Below the pieces are notes generated by a model. It did not search any database, was not told where the DNA came from, and saw only the letters and a list, made by a program, of their open reading frames with translations. From Apteryx mantelli (lineage: Eukaryota; Chordata; Aves; Apterygiformes; Apterygidae), in NCBI RefSeq assembly GCF_036417845.1, contig NC_089990.1, positions 193,501 to 257,500 on the forward strand: DNA of 64,000 nucleotides, read 5' to 3'. The position numbers and the translations under genes were made by a program. How positions within the stretch are numbered: the stretch's first letter is position 1; each line of letters starts with the position of its first letter. This document shows positions 33,061 to 45,330 of this stretch, in pieces.

Positions 33061-34845
33061 TGTTTATCCCACTGTTGTAGCCACTCTCCTCTATATTAGG
33101 AAAGCTCAAGTGCTTGAACTAGATGGAGCTTAAAATAAAAAAGGTACTCTGGCAATCACAAGTTGGTCTTTTATAAACTATGTGCAGTACCGACAGAGCT
33201 ATTTAAAACCTAAAGTAGTTGGGTGGAGAGGGAAGCAAATGTGGGTGGGGAAACTTACACCTTAGGGGGAAAAAAAAAAAGTGGAGAACTGAGCTGTTTC
33301 AGGGAAATCCTGCATTTTAGGGAACTGTGACCTAAATAGATATGAAGAGGCTGCCACTCCCAAATGACACCCTGTACTGAAAGGAAATTGCAGGATTTGT
33401 CTGGCACAGACAAAGATAAACTGAAAATCACAGGATGATGAAACAGCTTTGCCTCACATTTGCCTCTGCCTGCAGTTAAATCTGGAGGGATGGCTCATAG
33501 TCTGGACAGCTGGATCTTGCAGCAAGGCTGTGTTCTAGCTCCTCGAAGTCTGGCTCTCGTTCAGGTGCTCGGCGAGCACCGAGCTGGCCAAGAGCTTGGT
33601 GTGCCGCACCCAGGCATTGCTTTGGCTGTCTCCAGCAGGCAGACCTGTGTTTAGCTGCCCTTTTTTATCATCTGTGAGCTGAAGTGTCATCTCTCTGTTG
33701 GCTGAAGAACAGAAAATCACATGCGACAGATAGACACCTTTCTGACTTGTTCATCCAAACACTGGAATCCTATGGGAAGGAAGGAAGGGAGAGCTCGCAG
33801 CCACGGCTGCGGTCTTCATGCTGCCTTCCTTGTGAAGCCTGTTGAATGATACGCAGAACTTCTGAGCCTAGTGGGTTTTTTTGTTTGTTTGTTTTAAGTC
33901 CTCTCAATTCCAGAAGTTACCTTTGAAAACAATTTCTAATTGTAGGTGAGTTTAGAGCCCTTTATGCAGGGAATGAGTGGTTTAGTCTGTAACTTGGGAG
34001 CCTCAGATACTTGCTGTAGTTGTGCTGCCCCTATGCAGCTCACACTTGTCTTGTTAACATCCTGTCTTGATCTTGTTTTTAAGCTACTTCCAGCAAAATA
34101 GCTGCTTGTAACTTTGGCAGACATCCACTGGATGCTAGGCTTGGAAAGCTTATTGGCCATTTGGAAATGCGTCTTGGCTACCAGGCTTGTCTGCTTAACC
34201 CCTTGTCCTGTGCCTTTGCAGCTGATGAAAAGTACTGGGAAATCCCCTGGCTTTGGAGTGAAGCTGGGGAGGGAAGAACTAGACTAAGCCAAGTTTAGGT
34301 GAAAAAGCTAAATCTAGCAATCTTCTCAGAAACCCTGAAACTGTTTCCAGTGCAGGGTGGTGGTGAGAAGTGTTTCACCAGTTAAGCTACTGCAGTAGCA
34401 GCCACAGTCATAGCACTAGTGTGCAGCGTACGTTTTGGGGGAAGAGGGGGAACAAACTCTTCGTTTGTGCCCTGTGGTTAGCATTGCCTGGGAGGTGCAG
34501 GCGACGGCTGTGAAGAATGTCGTACATACCAGTGCTGGCATTTCAGACATGCCCACTGCCCTCCTGACTGCCCTTAAGTTGAAGAGCTTTAGCTAGGGAT
34601 GTGGTTAGGCTCAGACATGTGAAGTACAACTACTAACCCTGCTGATGAGGTTCAGAGGCCATAATTAATATGCACTGTTTCTTCAGAGAATAGCACCTTC
34701 TAATGTGCATGAAACAAACGGGTATAAAAAATGTCTCAAAGCAGCCCAGAGTGTAGAATTTGAATGATGGCAATGGCATCTGGCTGGATTTTGCTCTGAG
34801 GTTTTGCTTCCTGATTAAAATATTGTGGGGGAAGGGCTATGGGTT

Positions 34846-34875
34846 CCCCCCCCCTTTGGCCTTTTTTTTTTTTTT
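34846..34875. repeat. C9 run followed by T14 run
   Basis: Nine Cs, then TTTGGC, then fourteen Ts. A low-complexity segment of intron 1 with no attached element. Confidence 0.75.
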
Positions 34876-35396
34876 GCTTCTGGGTTTTGACTAATAAAGG
34901 GTGTTTTCTCTACTTAGCCCAAATAATTGCTACAAAAATAGTTATTCTAAAGGTTCCTTTCAAACTGGCTCTAAAGGAATGGCAAATGGCAACGTTATGG
35001 CTTGGATCAGCTACAGGAAAGTAAAGGGAGGTGCGTGAGGAATCTATTTATGAGAGAGGAAATGGCAAAAATAGAGGAATTGACCCATTGCACAAGGTTG
35101 CAAATAACTTGTGTAGTAAGTGACATACAAATCTTGACTTGACTGTAAATCTGGGGATCCACCCACGGCTTCTTTTACCAGCCTAGTACTTTTATCTTTC
35201 AGCTCCTCTTGTCAAACTGAAACTCGTTTGCCCTCCAAACAGGGTGGCAAGCTAGCAGCAGCCATGATGTTGAAACGGGTGCTGTTGGAGGATGTGACTA
35301 GTTACTATCTGCTAGGCTGGAAAGGAAGGAATTATCTTTGAGTAGTTTTAACTTGGAAACTTGTCATTAATGACTTTAACTGTTGGAAGCCATGAT

Positions 35397-35416
35397 GGGT
35401 GGGTGGGGGATAGGGG
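35397..35416 (+). other. G-quadruplex motif
   Basis: Four G runs of at least three are separated by loops of one, one and three bases (GGG-T-GGG-T-GGGGG-ATA-GGGG). It lies 22 bases upstream of the TG/TA microsatellite. Short loops predict a stable quadruplex; formation in cells is inference. Confidence 0.6.
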
Positions 35417-35438
35417 AATTCCCTGTCTGCTTTTATTA

Positions 35439-35491
<53 letters not shown>

Positions 35492-35493
35492 TT
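35439..35493. repeat. Compound TG/TA microsatellite with T tail
   Basis: About five TG units run directly into about 17 TA units and then an eleven-base T run. Long TA runs can extrude cruciforms and are often polymorphic. Confidence 0.9.
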
Positions 35494-36467
35494 GAATGAC
35501 CTGCTTTGTAGTAACGCTCTTAGAAAGCAGAACCTTTATTCCTGAAAAAGCTGCCTGAGACCCCGAATCTGGTCACTAAACAAATTGGATAAATGATGTT
35601 CCCAGAGTTCTGAAATTCCAAATTCTCCAACTCATGAAGAAGCACTGGTATAAACCAGTTTTTTCGTGGCTCTGTATTCTTGCATTAGTAGTATGTGCTT
35701 GCTGGTGCTATTGGAAGAAGACAGCTCTCTACATTCAAGATCCTGACTATGAGAAAACCAGAATTTTGGTGGGGGATGGGTGAAGGCAGCCTCTGAAGTA
35801 AGGCAACTGTAAACATCAACCCCTTTGAATAAGGGATAGACTTGTCTGAAGCCCTCTTGTGAGTTTTGTGAATATGCTGCCAAGGAATTCTCTTTATGGG
35901 GACACTTTGTCCTTTGAGTAACAATTTTGGTTCTCCACCACTTGAAATGAAGAAGCCTTGGCTTGCATAAGGATGATGCCTGGCTTAGACTCCCTGACTT
36001 AACGTGGGTAACTGATATCTGGACTGATGGACAAATCCTGCAGGGAGGATTCCCTCAGGCTCAACTTTGCCTGTAATTAGACCCCTCAGATTATTAGGGA
36101 AAGTTCAACAGGGAGGTAGTCATGACTTCTGACACCTGGTCTTGAGAGCCATGAAAGCAATGAAGTACTGCTATGCTGTTCTGCTCTGTAGGCATTACTT
36201 CTTAAATGGCAGCAGGTGTCTTCAAGGAAACTGTCCTTTTCATAGGAGCATTCCTGTTTACCAGGGGCTGTGTGGAAGAATTCTATTTTCCTTATCATTG
36301 GCAGATAAGCGGTCCAAATTTATCCCATAATGGGAGGATGGAAATAAGGCAGTAGTGGTAAGGGTCTAAATGCTAGAGTTGATGCAATAAGATGATACAG
36401 TAAGATAATACAGCTTATTGATACAGTGTTTTTAGAGTGCTTAAACTAATTTTTTGATGATAGGTTT

Positions 36468-36581
36468 GTGAGGAGATCCTCATGAGAAGGAAGAATTGAA
36501 ATGCAGAGTATCTTGTCCATGGCCCTATCACAGACAGTGGTTGGTAGAGAAAAGACTCAGAAATCTGTGCCTATCTCTGAC
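36468..36581 (-). repeat. MIR-like SINE relic
   Basis: AATGCAGAGTATCTTGTCCA, followed by GGCCCTATCACAGACAGTGG, TTGGTAGAGAAAAGACTCAG and AAATCTGTGCC, follows the order of a reverse-complemented MIR: AGAGAGG, TAACTTGTCCAAGG, TCACACAGC, GGCAGAGC, GGATT, then AACCCAGGTCT. Divergence is high. Confidence 0.4.
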
Positions 36582-37899
36582 TGTTGCACTTCTGATAAGG
36601 GTGGTCATGGTAACTAGTAGCTCTTGCTGCTGTTCTGGAGTACTGCTTGGTTTCAAGTACAGGTAGACTTTCAGCAATAAGAGGCTGTTCTGCTGGGAAC
36701 AAACAGCACGGATCCTTCACTGATATGCCTCTTCACATAACTCAGTCTTTATTCTTTTTGCTTTTGTTAACCTGTTGCACTCGGTTCTAGCATACAGTTC
36801 ATCTGCTCATGTTCCTGCCACCTTAAGTCTAAAGAGTTTTTAACTGTGTAGAATGCATACTTTCGTAAACATCTGGTGTAGATGGCTATTGCTGGGTGTA
36901 AGTATAGAGGTCTTGCTCTTCAGCTAGAAGAATCCACAGCTATGGCAAGAAGGACCTGGGAAAGATTTCCTGAGGGAGTTTGGTCACTCCACCAACATGC
37001 TGAATTGTAATTGGATATGATATGTATCTTATTGCACTGATTTTTACCATATAAAAACAGCTGGCGGATATTGAGATGGTACTTCAATGAACTGCTGAAA
37101 GGAGTGAAGGAAAAGAACGGGAAATGCTTTCTCATGTCAGGAGGAATGCACTTCTCAAAATTCTTCTGATCAATACTTGGCTGAAGTACAGTGTCTTCAC
37201 AAGGTGGTCAAGCATGGGGATTAAATAGGCAGTAAACATTGGTCATTAAAGCAGAAATTCCGCAGAGTTAAACTTGCAAAATCACTTGGTAAGTCCTAGC
37301 ATTTCTTGAAAAAACCCTCCTAGAATTCTATTTTATGTTTATGTGGGCAAGCTACTTGCCATTTTAACCATAGCTTCCAAAATAGTCTTCTGTGGTAACA
37401 GCCAAATACATACGTATTTGGGGCTCTAACACTGCAGTGTGTGCAGGGTTTATATTAGGATAAATCGCTTTCCTTTTGAAACTGATTGCTTTAACATTAT
37501 ATTTTATACCAGATTTTTCATGCAAACTTGTTGAGCTTTTTTTTTCTTATCCTTTTCAGGAATAGAAATTGTCTCTCAAACACTGGTAAAATGCTTGCTA
37601 TAAATTCTTTCGGAATACTTGTATAGGAAATGCTGCCAGAATGGACACTAAAATCAGCTTCTTACTTTGAACCTCTTTAGTAGGTAGAGCAAAATGTCCC
37701 CACTTTCCAAGCTCTGCCTGGGACAGAGGCATTTCTGAAAGACTTAATATTAATCACCAGCTGTTAGAGTAGGTAAGTTGCAGCACAGCTCTTACATTAA
37801 TAGCCAAGATGCTGTAACCAGCTCTCTCCTCCCGTCTGCTGATGGGACTAAATCAGTGCCCCAAAGGGGTGTTTTGCTGGAAGAAACAGGCAGAGAATT

Positions 37900-38320
37900 T
37901 CTGCCCTGGCAGCGCCCACCTCGGTGCCTCTGCTGAAGCGAGATAAAATGTCAGATGCATGCTTGTGTCACAGGGCACGTCTGGCTTCCTGCAGCTCGGG
38001 CGCTCCCTCCTCCACCCTTTCTCAGTTCAGTTTCTGCAAGTCGGCTCTTCAAAGCTGCAGACTTTCTCGGTCTCGAATGCAGTAACTAGCTCGCTTCCTG
38101 CGGCAGCTTTTTAGCCCTGCTGTTCTCAACCATTTGGTTCTTCGGAAGCTGTGTGAAAGCTGCAGCTTGCTTCCCGCATGTGCCACCTTGCCTTGCTCGA
38201 GACTTGGAGTAACCAGGGAAGGGGTGAGGGACGCAGCTGTGATGTGGCTTTGTTAAGGTGTGGCTCCGCGGTGGGTTTGCCTCTAAACCGCTCGCTGCTG
38301 CGCTCCTTCACAGGGAAGGA
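37900..38320. promoter_or_regulatory. Candidate intron 1 regulatory element
   Basis: A patch richer in CpG than its surroundings. It contains two GCTTCCTGC/GCTTCCTGCGG ETS-type sites near 37985 and 38094, an AGATAA at 37941-37946, and several CTCCCTCC and GCAGCTT elements. ETS plus GATA combinations occur in haematopoietic enhancers, and moesin is the dominant ERM protein of leukocytes. No start codon leading into moesin exon 2, and no donor making a clear alternative first exon, was identified. Confidence 0.3.
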
Positions 38321-40179
38321 GCAGGACCACATGAGCCAAAATGTCATGTTCAGCCAGGTCGCCTCCCTGACCTGTCTTGTTAGTGCTTGTGCCAGTGGGG
38401 ACAGGGCTGTGTGGTGAAGTTGGAGAGAGGGAGGCTGCAGCTGCTGCACCTTGGGTCGGCGGGTATTGCCGTGGAACAGGGCGCAGCTCGCTGCACCCTT
38501 ACCGCCTTCAGAGGACACCAGAGTTGTCCGTACTTGTGTCCTTCTGAGATGCAAACTGGTGGTGCCTTGTCCCAACTTTCCTTCGGTTTATCGTATAGGA
38601 GCAAGTAGGGTGAACAACGGTCGTGTTGCCACGGTGTGATCTGCTCTTTTCTTAATTTTAGTTCAAACACTGACCTTAGTATGTCTTTCATGGAAGGTGC
38701 AGTGCTCAGCCCTATCTACCTGTTGACTTAGAGTGAAGAAAGTACTTTTGTAAGTGGACCTACTAATATGCATGGTGTACCTAGGATAGAGCAGTGTATT
38801 GCATATGTGACTACAGTGCTTTGCCCATAAACCAGTGGTTATACACTCATGTTGGATCCCATTTGTGGTTTAGCTGGGGAGCGCTTTGCCTGACCATAAC
38901 GTTGCTGTTTCTTCTCCAGGTCACTCAGCAGCAATAGGTACTTTCCAATAGAAACTGGAGGATGCTACAAGCTCCTCATGCTTTTGTGCTAGGGCCTGGT
39001 GATGTATGGTTTGTAGCACACTGGGTGTACAGTCTCTCCTAGCCTTCTCCAAGGGTGGTGGTGGTGAGGATAACGGAACAGGGCAGAAAAAATATTTGCT
39101 GCTGAAGCTCATAAGTGGAGCTTCTTTCTGTGCTTCCAGACTGCTGCTGTTGATGTTTCTGCTTAGCTTGTTCCAGACCCTGGGTGAGCCCATTGACTGA
39201 GATCAAGTATCTAGTCCCATGCTCTGGTTGCTTAATAGGAAGCCTGTCCTCCCTCTGCAGGTGTTTTTTTTTTTTTAATTTAGTTTTATAGGTATGAACT
39301 CAAGTTTCCTTCAGTAGATGACTCTGTATTATAAGCCTCAGACCTGCCATTTCTTGCTGAGTCCAAGATTCTTGTGGTTGGCATTTTCCATGCTGTAATG
39401 ACAGCCACATGCCTCTTGTTCATGTAAAGTAGTCTGACACTTGTAATGTTAGGCTAACTTTAAATGGTGGCTGGGTGCATAAAGTACCGTAACCTGTAAG
39501 AAAGGCAGTAAGCTACAAGATCCCTAGGCAGTTCAGTATCTTCAGAAATTTGGTCCTTGATCTACAGCTAATTGTCCTGTGTCACCTCTTCAGATAGAGC
39601 AACTGCAGGAAGTTGGGACACATTTATAACTAGCATATTATTGAAGGATACTGTCAACTCCAAATCTGTCTGTCAGAAATGAAGTTAAAAATAGCCCCAA
39701 TTGAATAACTGATCATAACCTCTGCAAAATCAGCTTAGATGCTGTGGAGTCACATGCGCAAAGAAGGCAGAGGTGATGCGTGGGAAAAGGACAATACTTC
39801 CTCTGTTACAACAGTCTTAAGAGTTTCTTGTATAAAAGGTAAAAAGCTTTCAGATAATGATCTTTGCTTGCGTCCCCTTTTAGTTTTTCAGCTGACGATG
39901 ACTACAACCTGTATGTTCAAAAAAGCTCAATTTTCGTGTAACATCAGTTCTTTGTCTTCAGACCATGCATTAAAATCATTAGAGATTCTTGTAAGAGTGA
40001 GTTCCTATTACAGGCTGTAGTGAGCTAGCAAAGCAAAGACGGAATGAATGCCTGGAAGGGAGATTTTATAATGCATATTACGTAGCACAGAAGTGGTACT
40101 TCGGGTTCTCTGATACTGAGTGCCTCAAAGGTGGGCAAGCCCCTCCTTTATTATATTATGGCGAATTTATTCAAAATGG

Positions 40180-40730
40180 CATGGTGGGGTGGGAACAGGA
40201 CAGCTTCTGTGGCCTGTGTGGCTCCCTGCCTCAGTCAGACGAGGAGCGTGGTGCCCCCCTGAATGGAGGGGAGGGGTGGGAAGGGCTGCCAAGCTCCAGG
40301 CAGCCATCTGGAGGGTTAATATTTCCTCCTTGGGCTGCAGCGCGTGGGGGTCAGGCTGGTGGCCTGGGGGTGCCTGCTGCTGTTCTGTTCCCTGATGAGC
40401 TTAGGGGTATGAAAAGGCCCTTTAAGACTGCTGGAAGGGGGCTTGGTTTAATTAAATGTAATCCCTTCAGAAATTGCAAGCACTTTCATATGACCCGAGT
40501 CCAGCCTCACCCAACACGCAGAAGGCCTGGGACTGTTTTCGGAGGAGCGCTGGCACTCAAAAAGCAGCCGGATGTCTGTGAGTATTGCGGGTGCTGCAGG
40601 TGGGGGCCTTATCTCTGACGCTCTTTCTAGCGAGCAAGGAGCCCCAGCGCGCTCTGGGTCGGCAAGCAGCTCCTGCCCTTCCAGCAGGGCGTTGGGTGAA
40701 CGAGGTGGCAGGGCCCAGGTGAGCTGATCT
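40180..40730. promoter_or_regulatory. Candidate GC-rich regulatory patch
   Basis: GC-rich, CpG-containing intronic DNA. A perfect short-loop G-quadruplex motif lies at 40268-40285 (GGGG-A-GGGG-T-GGG-AA-GGG). There is a CCATCTGG E-box near 40306, a minus-strand AGATAAGG at 40607-40614 and a CAGGTG E-box near 40718. The surrounding intron is more AT-rich. Regulatory function is inferred from motif density and composition only. Confidence 0.3.
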
Positions 40731-43700
40731 GCTCAGTCAGATGTGAAGTACAGTGCTGAGAAGCATCTGACCTCTGGAAAATGCAGTTAGGTTAGTGGAG
40801 CAATTCTTATCATACTGTTAGTCTTGCTGAAAGACAAAACGGGGCAGATTTTTAGATTATTAGGGTGCCTTACAAGATCTTGAGTTCCTCATGTGACTTA
40901 GTTGGGTTTACTATGTTTCTCTGGTTAGAACTGTTGGTACTGATGCATGGTGTTAGTCTGCTATCTTTACCTACAGCAACTGCTGGGTGAACAGATGCCC
41001 TGAAATATATAGGGTCTGTAAAGATGAAGGGATGTCCTGGAATTTCTCTTCAATTAGACTTGCTCCTCTTCCATGACAGTCAAATGAGCAATGAAGTATA
41101 GCTTTTCCCTAATGCAGTTTATGCTACTTTCTCTGGCAGTTGTCTGGTTGATGGTATAAACCTGGGAAACAGTATCCGAGGCTTGAAGCCTACAGACTAG
41201 CAGTGTATAACAGCCTCCTTGCATTCAGGAAGTCCAGGGAGGAAAGAAGTTTTAATAACTCAAGGTCAGGGTTTTGTAGAAGTGATACTCTGTTGTGCTG
41301 ACTTTACCTATTACTCTGTCATTAATTTCCTAGTACTGTTCCTGTCTCGAAGTTTATGACAAACACTTAATCTGTTGTACCTCTTACACTGCTTAACGTA
41401 CTGGAGTACTAGTACCAGTAATAACAGCTGTTGTTTAGTATGATGGTATCAGTCTTTCCTGTTTGTCTTTCCATATACAGCTACAAACCATCCTCTTAGG
41501 AAGCAGTTACAGCAGGTTATTAACAGGGTTCATTCAAAGATCTGGAAGATAACTGATAACCATTGCTGCTAGTTAAAACTTCTTGAGAATTGCAGTGGGG
41601 CAAAAAGCAAGACTGGAAGGTATATGGGGAAAGTTAAGCCTATTTGCAACAGGTCTTTTAAGAGGTTTTAACAGTGGTACCAGGTGCCTATCTCCTGCTG
41701 TCTGCTAGACTGCTGCGGGAGGAGGTGGTGGTGCCCTGTAGCTTGTGAAGGCCTTTGTGCATCAAAAGGAGCTCTCTGCCTGCAGTTCTCGGCACTGGGG
41801 CGATGTCTAATCCATGCAAGAGGCTCTGTGCAGGAGGTCTCGCCCTTGCCACAACACTGTCCTTGGCAGCAGGAAGCTCTTTAGTGTGCTGTGGTAGGGA
41901 CAATCTGTAGGCCTGCTTTGACTGGTAAAACAATGGCAATTCCTCAAATAGAGATGAGGAAGAATTACTAGGTTTCTGGCTCTTTCCTGTAGGTGATGTT
42001 ATGAAATGAATCAGTTAAATATCTTTTTTTCCTGAGGACTTTTTTAGCTTGGTGAGTGTAAAGTTCCCTGTTGAAATATTTAAATTTTCCTCTAATATGC
42101 AAGGTGGACTCCTGGAAGCACTTCATGCAATATTGTTAGCTGTCTGTATGCAAAATATTATATTAAATGATAATATAAAAACAAATTAAGCCTCTTTAGA
42201 GGCCAGATACTAAGATAAGACTTCTGCTAGTTTAAGATCTGAGCAGAATTTCAAGGGTGGCAGACACCTGGATGCAGTGTTGACCACGCTATAAACGCTA
42301 AGGTGAATGAGCTCAATGGGTTGCTTTAAATAGAATTTCACTTTAACTTACTGCATTAGGATAGTATTTTCGGTAAGTCTGTTAGTGATGAAATCTGGTA
42401 GGTCCTCTAACAGCACTTCCTGAATGTTGAGAGTTTAAGACAAAGGTTCACTAAGAGTCAGTTTCAGAAAATGGGTGTAGTGTACTTGGGGATCAGTGCT
42501 GGCACTGTGGACCTTGTGGTCTGATCAGTGGGGGGTAGTGCCTTTTTCTCACTGTTATTCCTATCGCTTGTATCAGAAGTGTGTGCCTTCCCCGTCTGGA
42601 CTCACAGAGCAGGAGCTGCGTATGCTTGGCAGTCCGGGCTGGTTATCGTATTGAGGAGCAGTTTATCCTGCTCGCAAACCAAACAGTAAGCGTGCTGATG
42701 GCTGTGCCCGATCTCAGAGGAAGGTGTTACTGGGGGATCAGTCCGGCTGTTCTGCAGCTTGCCCAGTCTCCCCGTCTGCCTGGCTGTGTTCTGGAGCATT
42801 CCAGTTTGGTGGTCTTGATGTATTTCCCTGGGAAAATAATCAGGTTTTTCAGTCATCACTTATCTTGTTATGGGGTGGAGAGTCGGTGCCTGTAGAGAAA
42901 GGGATGGTACAGTGCCTTTGACTCAGGACCAGTGGTTTACCATTCCCGCACTGTTACTTGGAAGAAAAGTTTTTATTCTGAGCTGGGAAGAGAGCTCTCA
43001 CACAAACACTACAGTTGTTTCTCATGGGGATGAGGTAAACCTATGCTTAGTACTTCATAGATAGTAGGGTATTTAGCCTAGGAAAACCTCATCTGGATGA
43101 TTTAGAAATACAAAGTGCAAAAGATTAATGCTAATGAATCTCGAGACTATTCCTGCTTAGAATCAACACTGATGGTAAATTAGATTAATGTTTTAAAAGT
43201 ACTTTGGCAGGGTAACTCAGAGGGGACAAAGCAAACAGAAGAGTCTAAGTTGTGGTGGGACTGGATTATAATGGCTTTCTCCCAGTATAGCACTTTATAT
43301 ATTTTATGTGTCTTGTGTAACTTCCGCGCTGGGTAGTGCTCAGCTGGGAATGCCTCAGTAAGGTGGTTTCAGTAAAAGTAAGGTTTCAGATGAATTGGGA
43401 GAATGGAGCAAGTGCCAGGCATTGCGTGTTACTTTGTCAGGGAGAGATTAGAAGCATCCACAGGTCTCTTGATGTGTAGGTTGCCCCCGAGACCTGCAGG
43501 CAGAACCCACGGCCGTCGCAGTGAAACTTTCCCTAGCGTAAGGTGGTCCCTGGGTGTCTTTCAGATCAAAGCTCCCTGGGTCCTTGGTTTCTCAGCCTCT
43601 TTACGTGCTAGAATCGCCCATTTGGATTTTCTGCACCAGTGCTTAAGCTCTTGAACTGAAACAAAACACCCTAGTTAGGCTGCACTGCTCGGAGGTGTTG

Positions 43701-45300
43701 TTCCGTGTCTCTTATCGGCTAACTGGGAGTGGAGAGCAGTGCCTCCCACCACCTGACACAGTGGAATCGTCACTTTGCTTTGCCAAGCCACAACAACTGG
43801 CTCAAAAAAACAGCTTAGCAGCATATGGGAAAAATTTTTTTCACTGTATGTTGTTTCCACACCAATAGGGCTTACAAAGCTCAAACTTTCAGCAACCTAC
43901 ATCTCAGCCCAATATGAAATTACTGCAAAACCAGTAGTTAAAATGTCACTGATGCATCCCAGGACATGCTTTCCCTCGCTCGGTCCCTTGACGGTTAACA
44001 TCAGTACTCTATTTAACGTGTTGTTATAACTTTGTTCAGACCGGGGAAGCTAACATTACCAGGGTGTGGTTCGTAAAGCACAAGCGTGTTTCCTGTGGTA
44101 TCTTAGCTCATGCGAGCCTCTGAAATAGCACAGCCTGAACTGCGAGCTCAGACCCCATTCAAGACTTCATTGCTGCCCCTAATCCTGAGGTTGCTACTCA
44201 TCTTGAGCACAGAGGGCTTCTTCTAGGGACAAAAGTAAATCCCTTGCTATTGAATGTACTAATCGAAGGACTATAACTGGTCAGGTAGCATAAGTGCACT
44301 TAAGTGAGTGACAGTAAAAGAATTTTGCTGGTTCCAACGTGGGACCTTATTTTAATGTGCCGACAAAGATACAAGTCTTACAATAAGATTTCTGCATGAA
44401 TTATGTATTCTGTAAAAATGTTTGTTTATTGAAGCAGCTTTATTTTAATTTTTAAGGTCTGATTTGGAGTGATGCTTAAAAGCTATTCAGGCCCAAGATG
44501 GAAAGAGCTGGCCACAAATGTTTCAGTTCTGTTTTCTGGCACTTCCACCGTCCTCAGATGTTTTAGTGTTCAATCACCTGTGCAGATGTTATCAGCCAGC
44601 AGTTGTTACTGGATTTTATCCTTAAACAGTGGAGGAAAATGACTATTTTCCTTCCTTGGTTACTGGTGCAGTAACAGTGGTTTAGGTGAAAAAGAAAGAC
44701 TTTAAAATAAACAATCAAAAAACAACATGTTGCTTAATGGCTTGCTTGGTGTAAGCCCTCTTACACTTGCAAGTGGCTTACAGACACCTGTGCCCTCACC
44801 GGCGGGTGTTCCAGGCAAGGCAGACGTACAAGCCAGCAAACTCTGGCTACCTGTGCAAGAGACAACTTCTAAGTATAATTAGCAAAGTTTTTTGTTAAGG
44901 GGGCCCTCAGCATTTATAGCAAGCACTAAGATTCCTGGTTCACCAAAGCACTGTAAAATCAGCCAATTGTCAACATCTAGACTCTGGAGAGACTAATTCT
45001 GGAAAGGTATAGCAAGAAATCCTGAGGCAACTGCATGCTATTGGAAGCTGCTAGTTTTAAAACAAAGCTTGATAGCATATGAGTTTAGGCTGTTTGTTCT
45101 TTCCTTACTACTTCTGTGGGATGGTTGTTTCTCAGTTCTACTTTATTCTGTCAGAAGGTTCAGAGTGTTTCAAAACCAACTTATTCCTGGTCTGTTTGTT
45201 TATCATTTCTTTGCTCCAACATTGTCTAGTTATCCCTCCCTGCTACAATCAGAACTGCAGCTCTTTTTGACTTCAACTTTGCTGTGCTAAGTCTACCTTT

Positions 45301-45330
45301 AACCTCTTATAGAATAACCTCTTATAGAAT
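45301..45330 (+). repeat. Perfect 15-base tandem duplication
   Basis: AACCTCTTATAGAAT occurs twice head to tail with no mismatch, which suggests a recent slippage or repair duplication. Confidence 0.9.
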
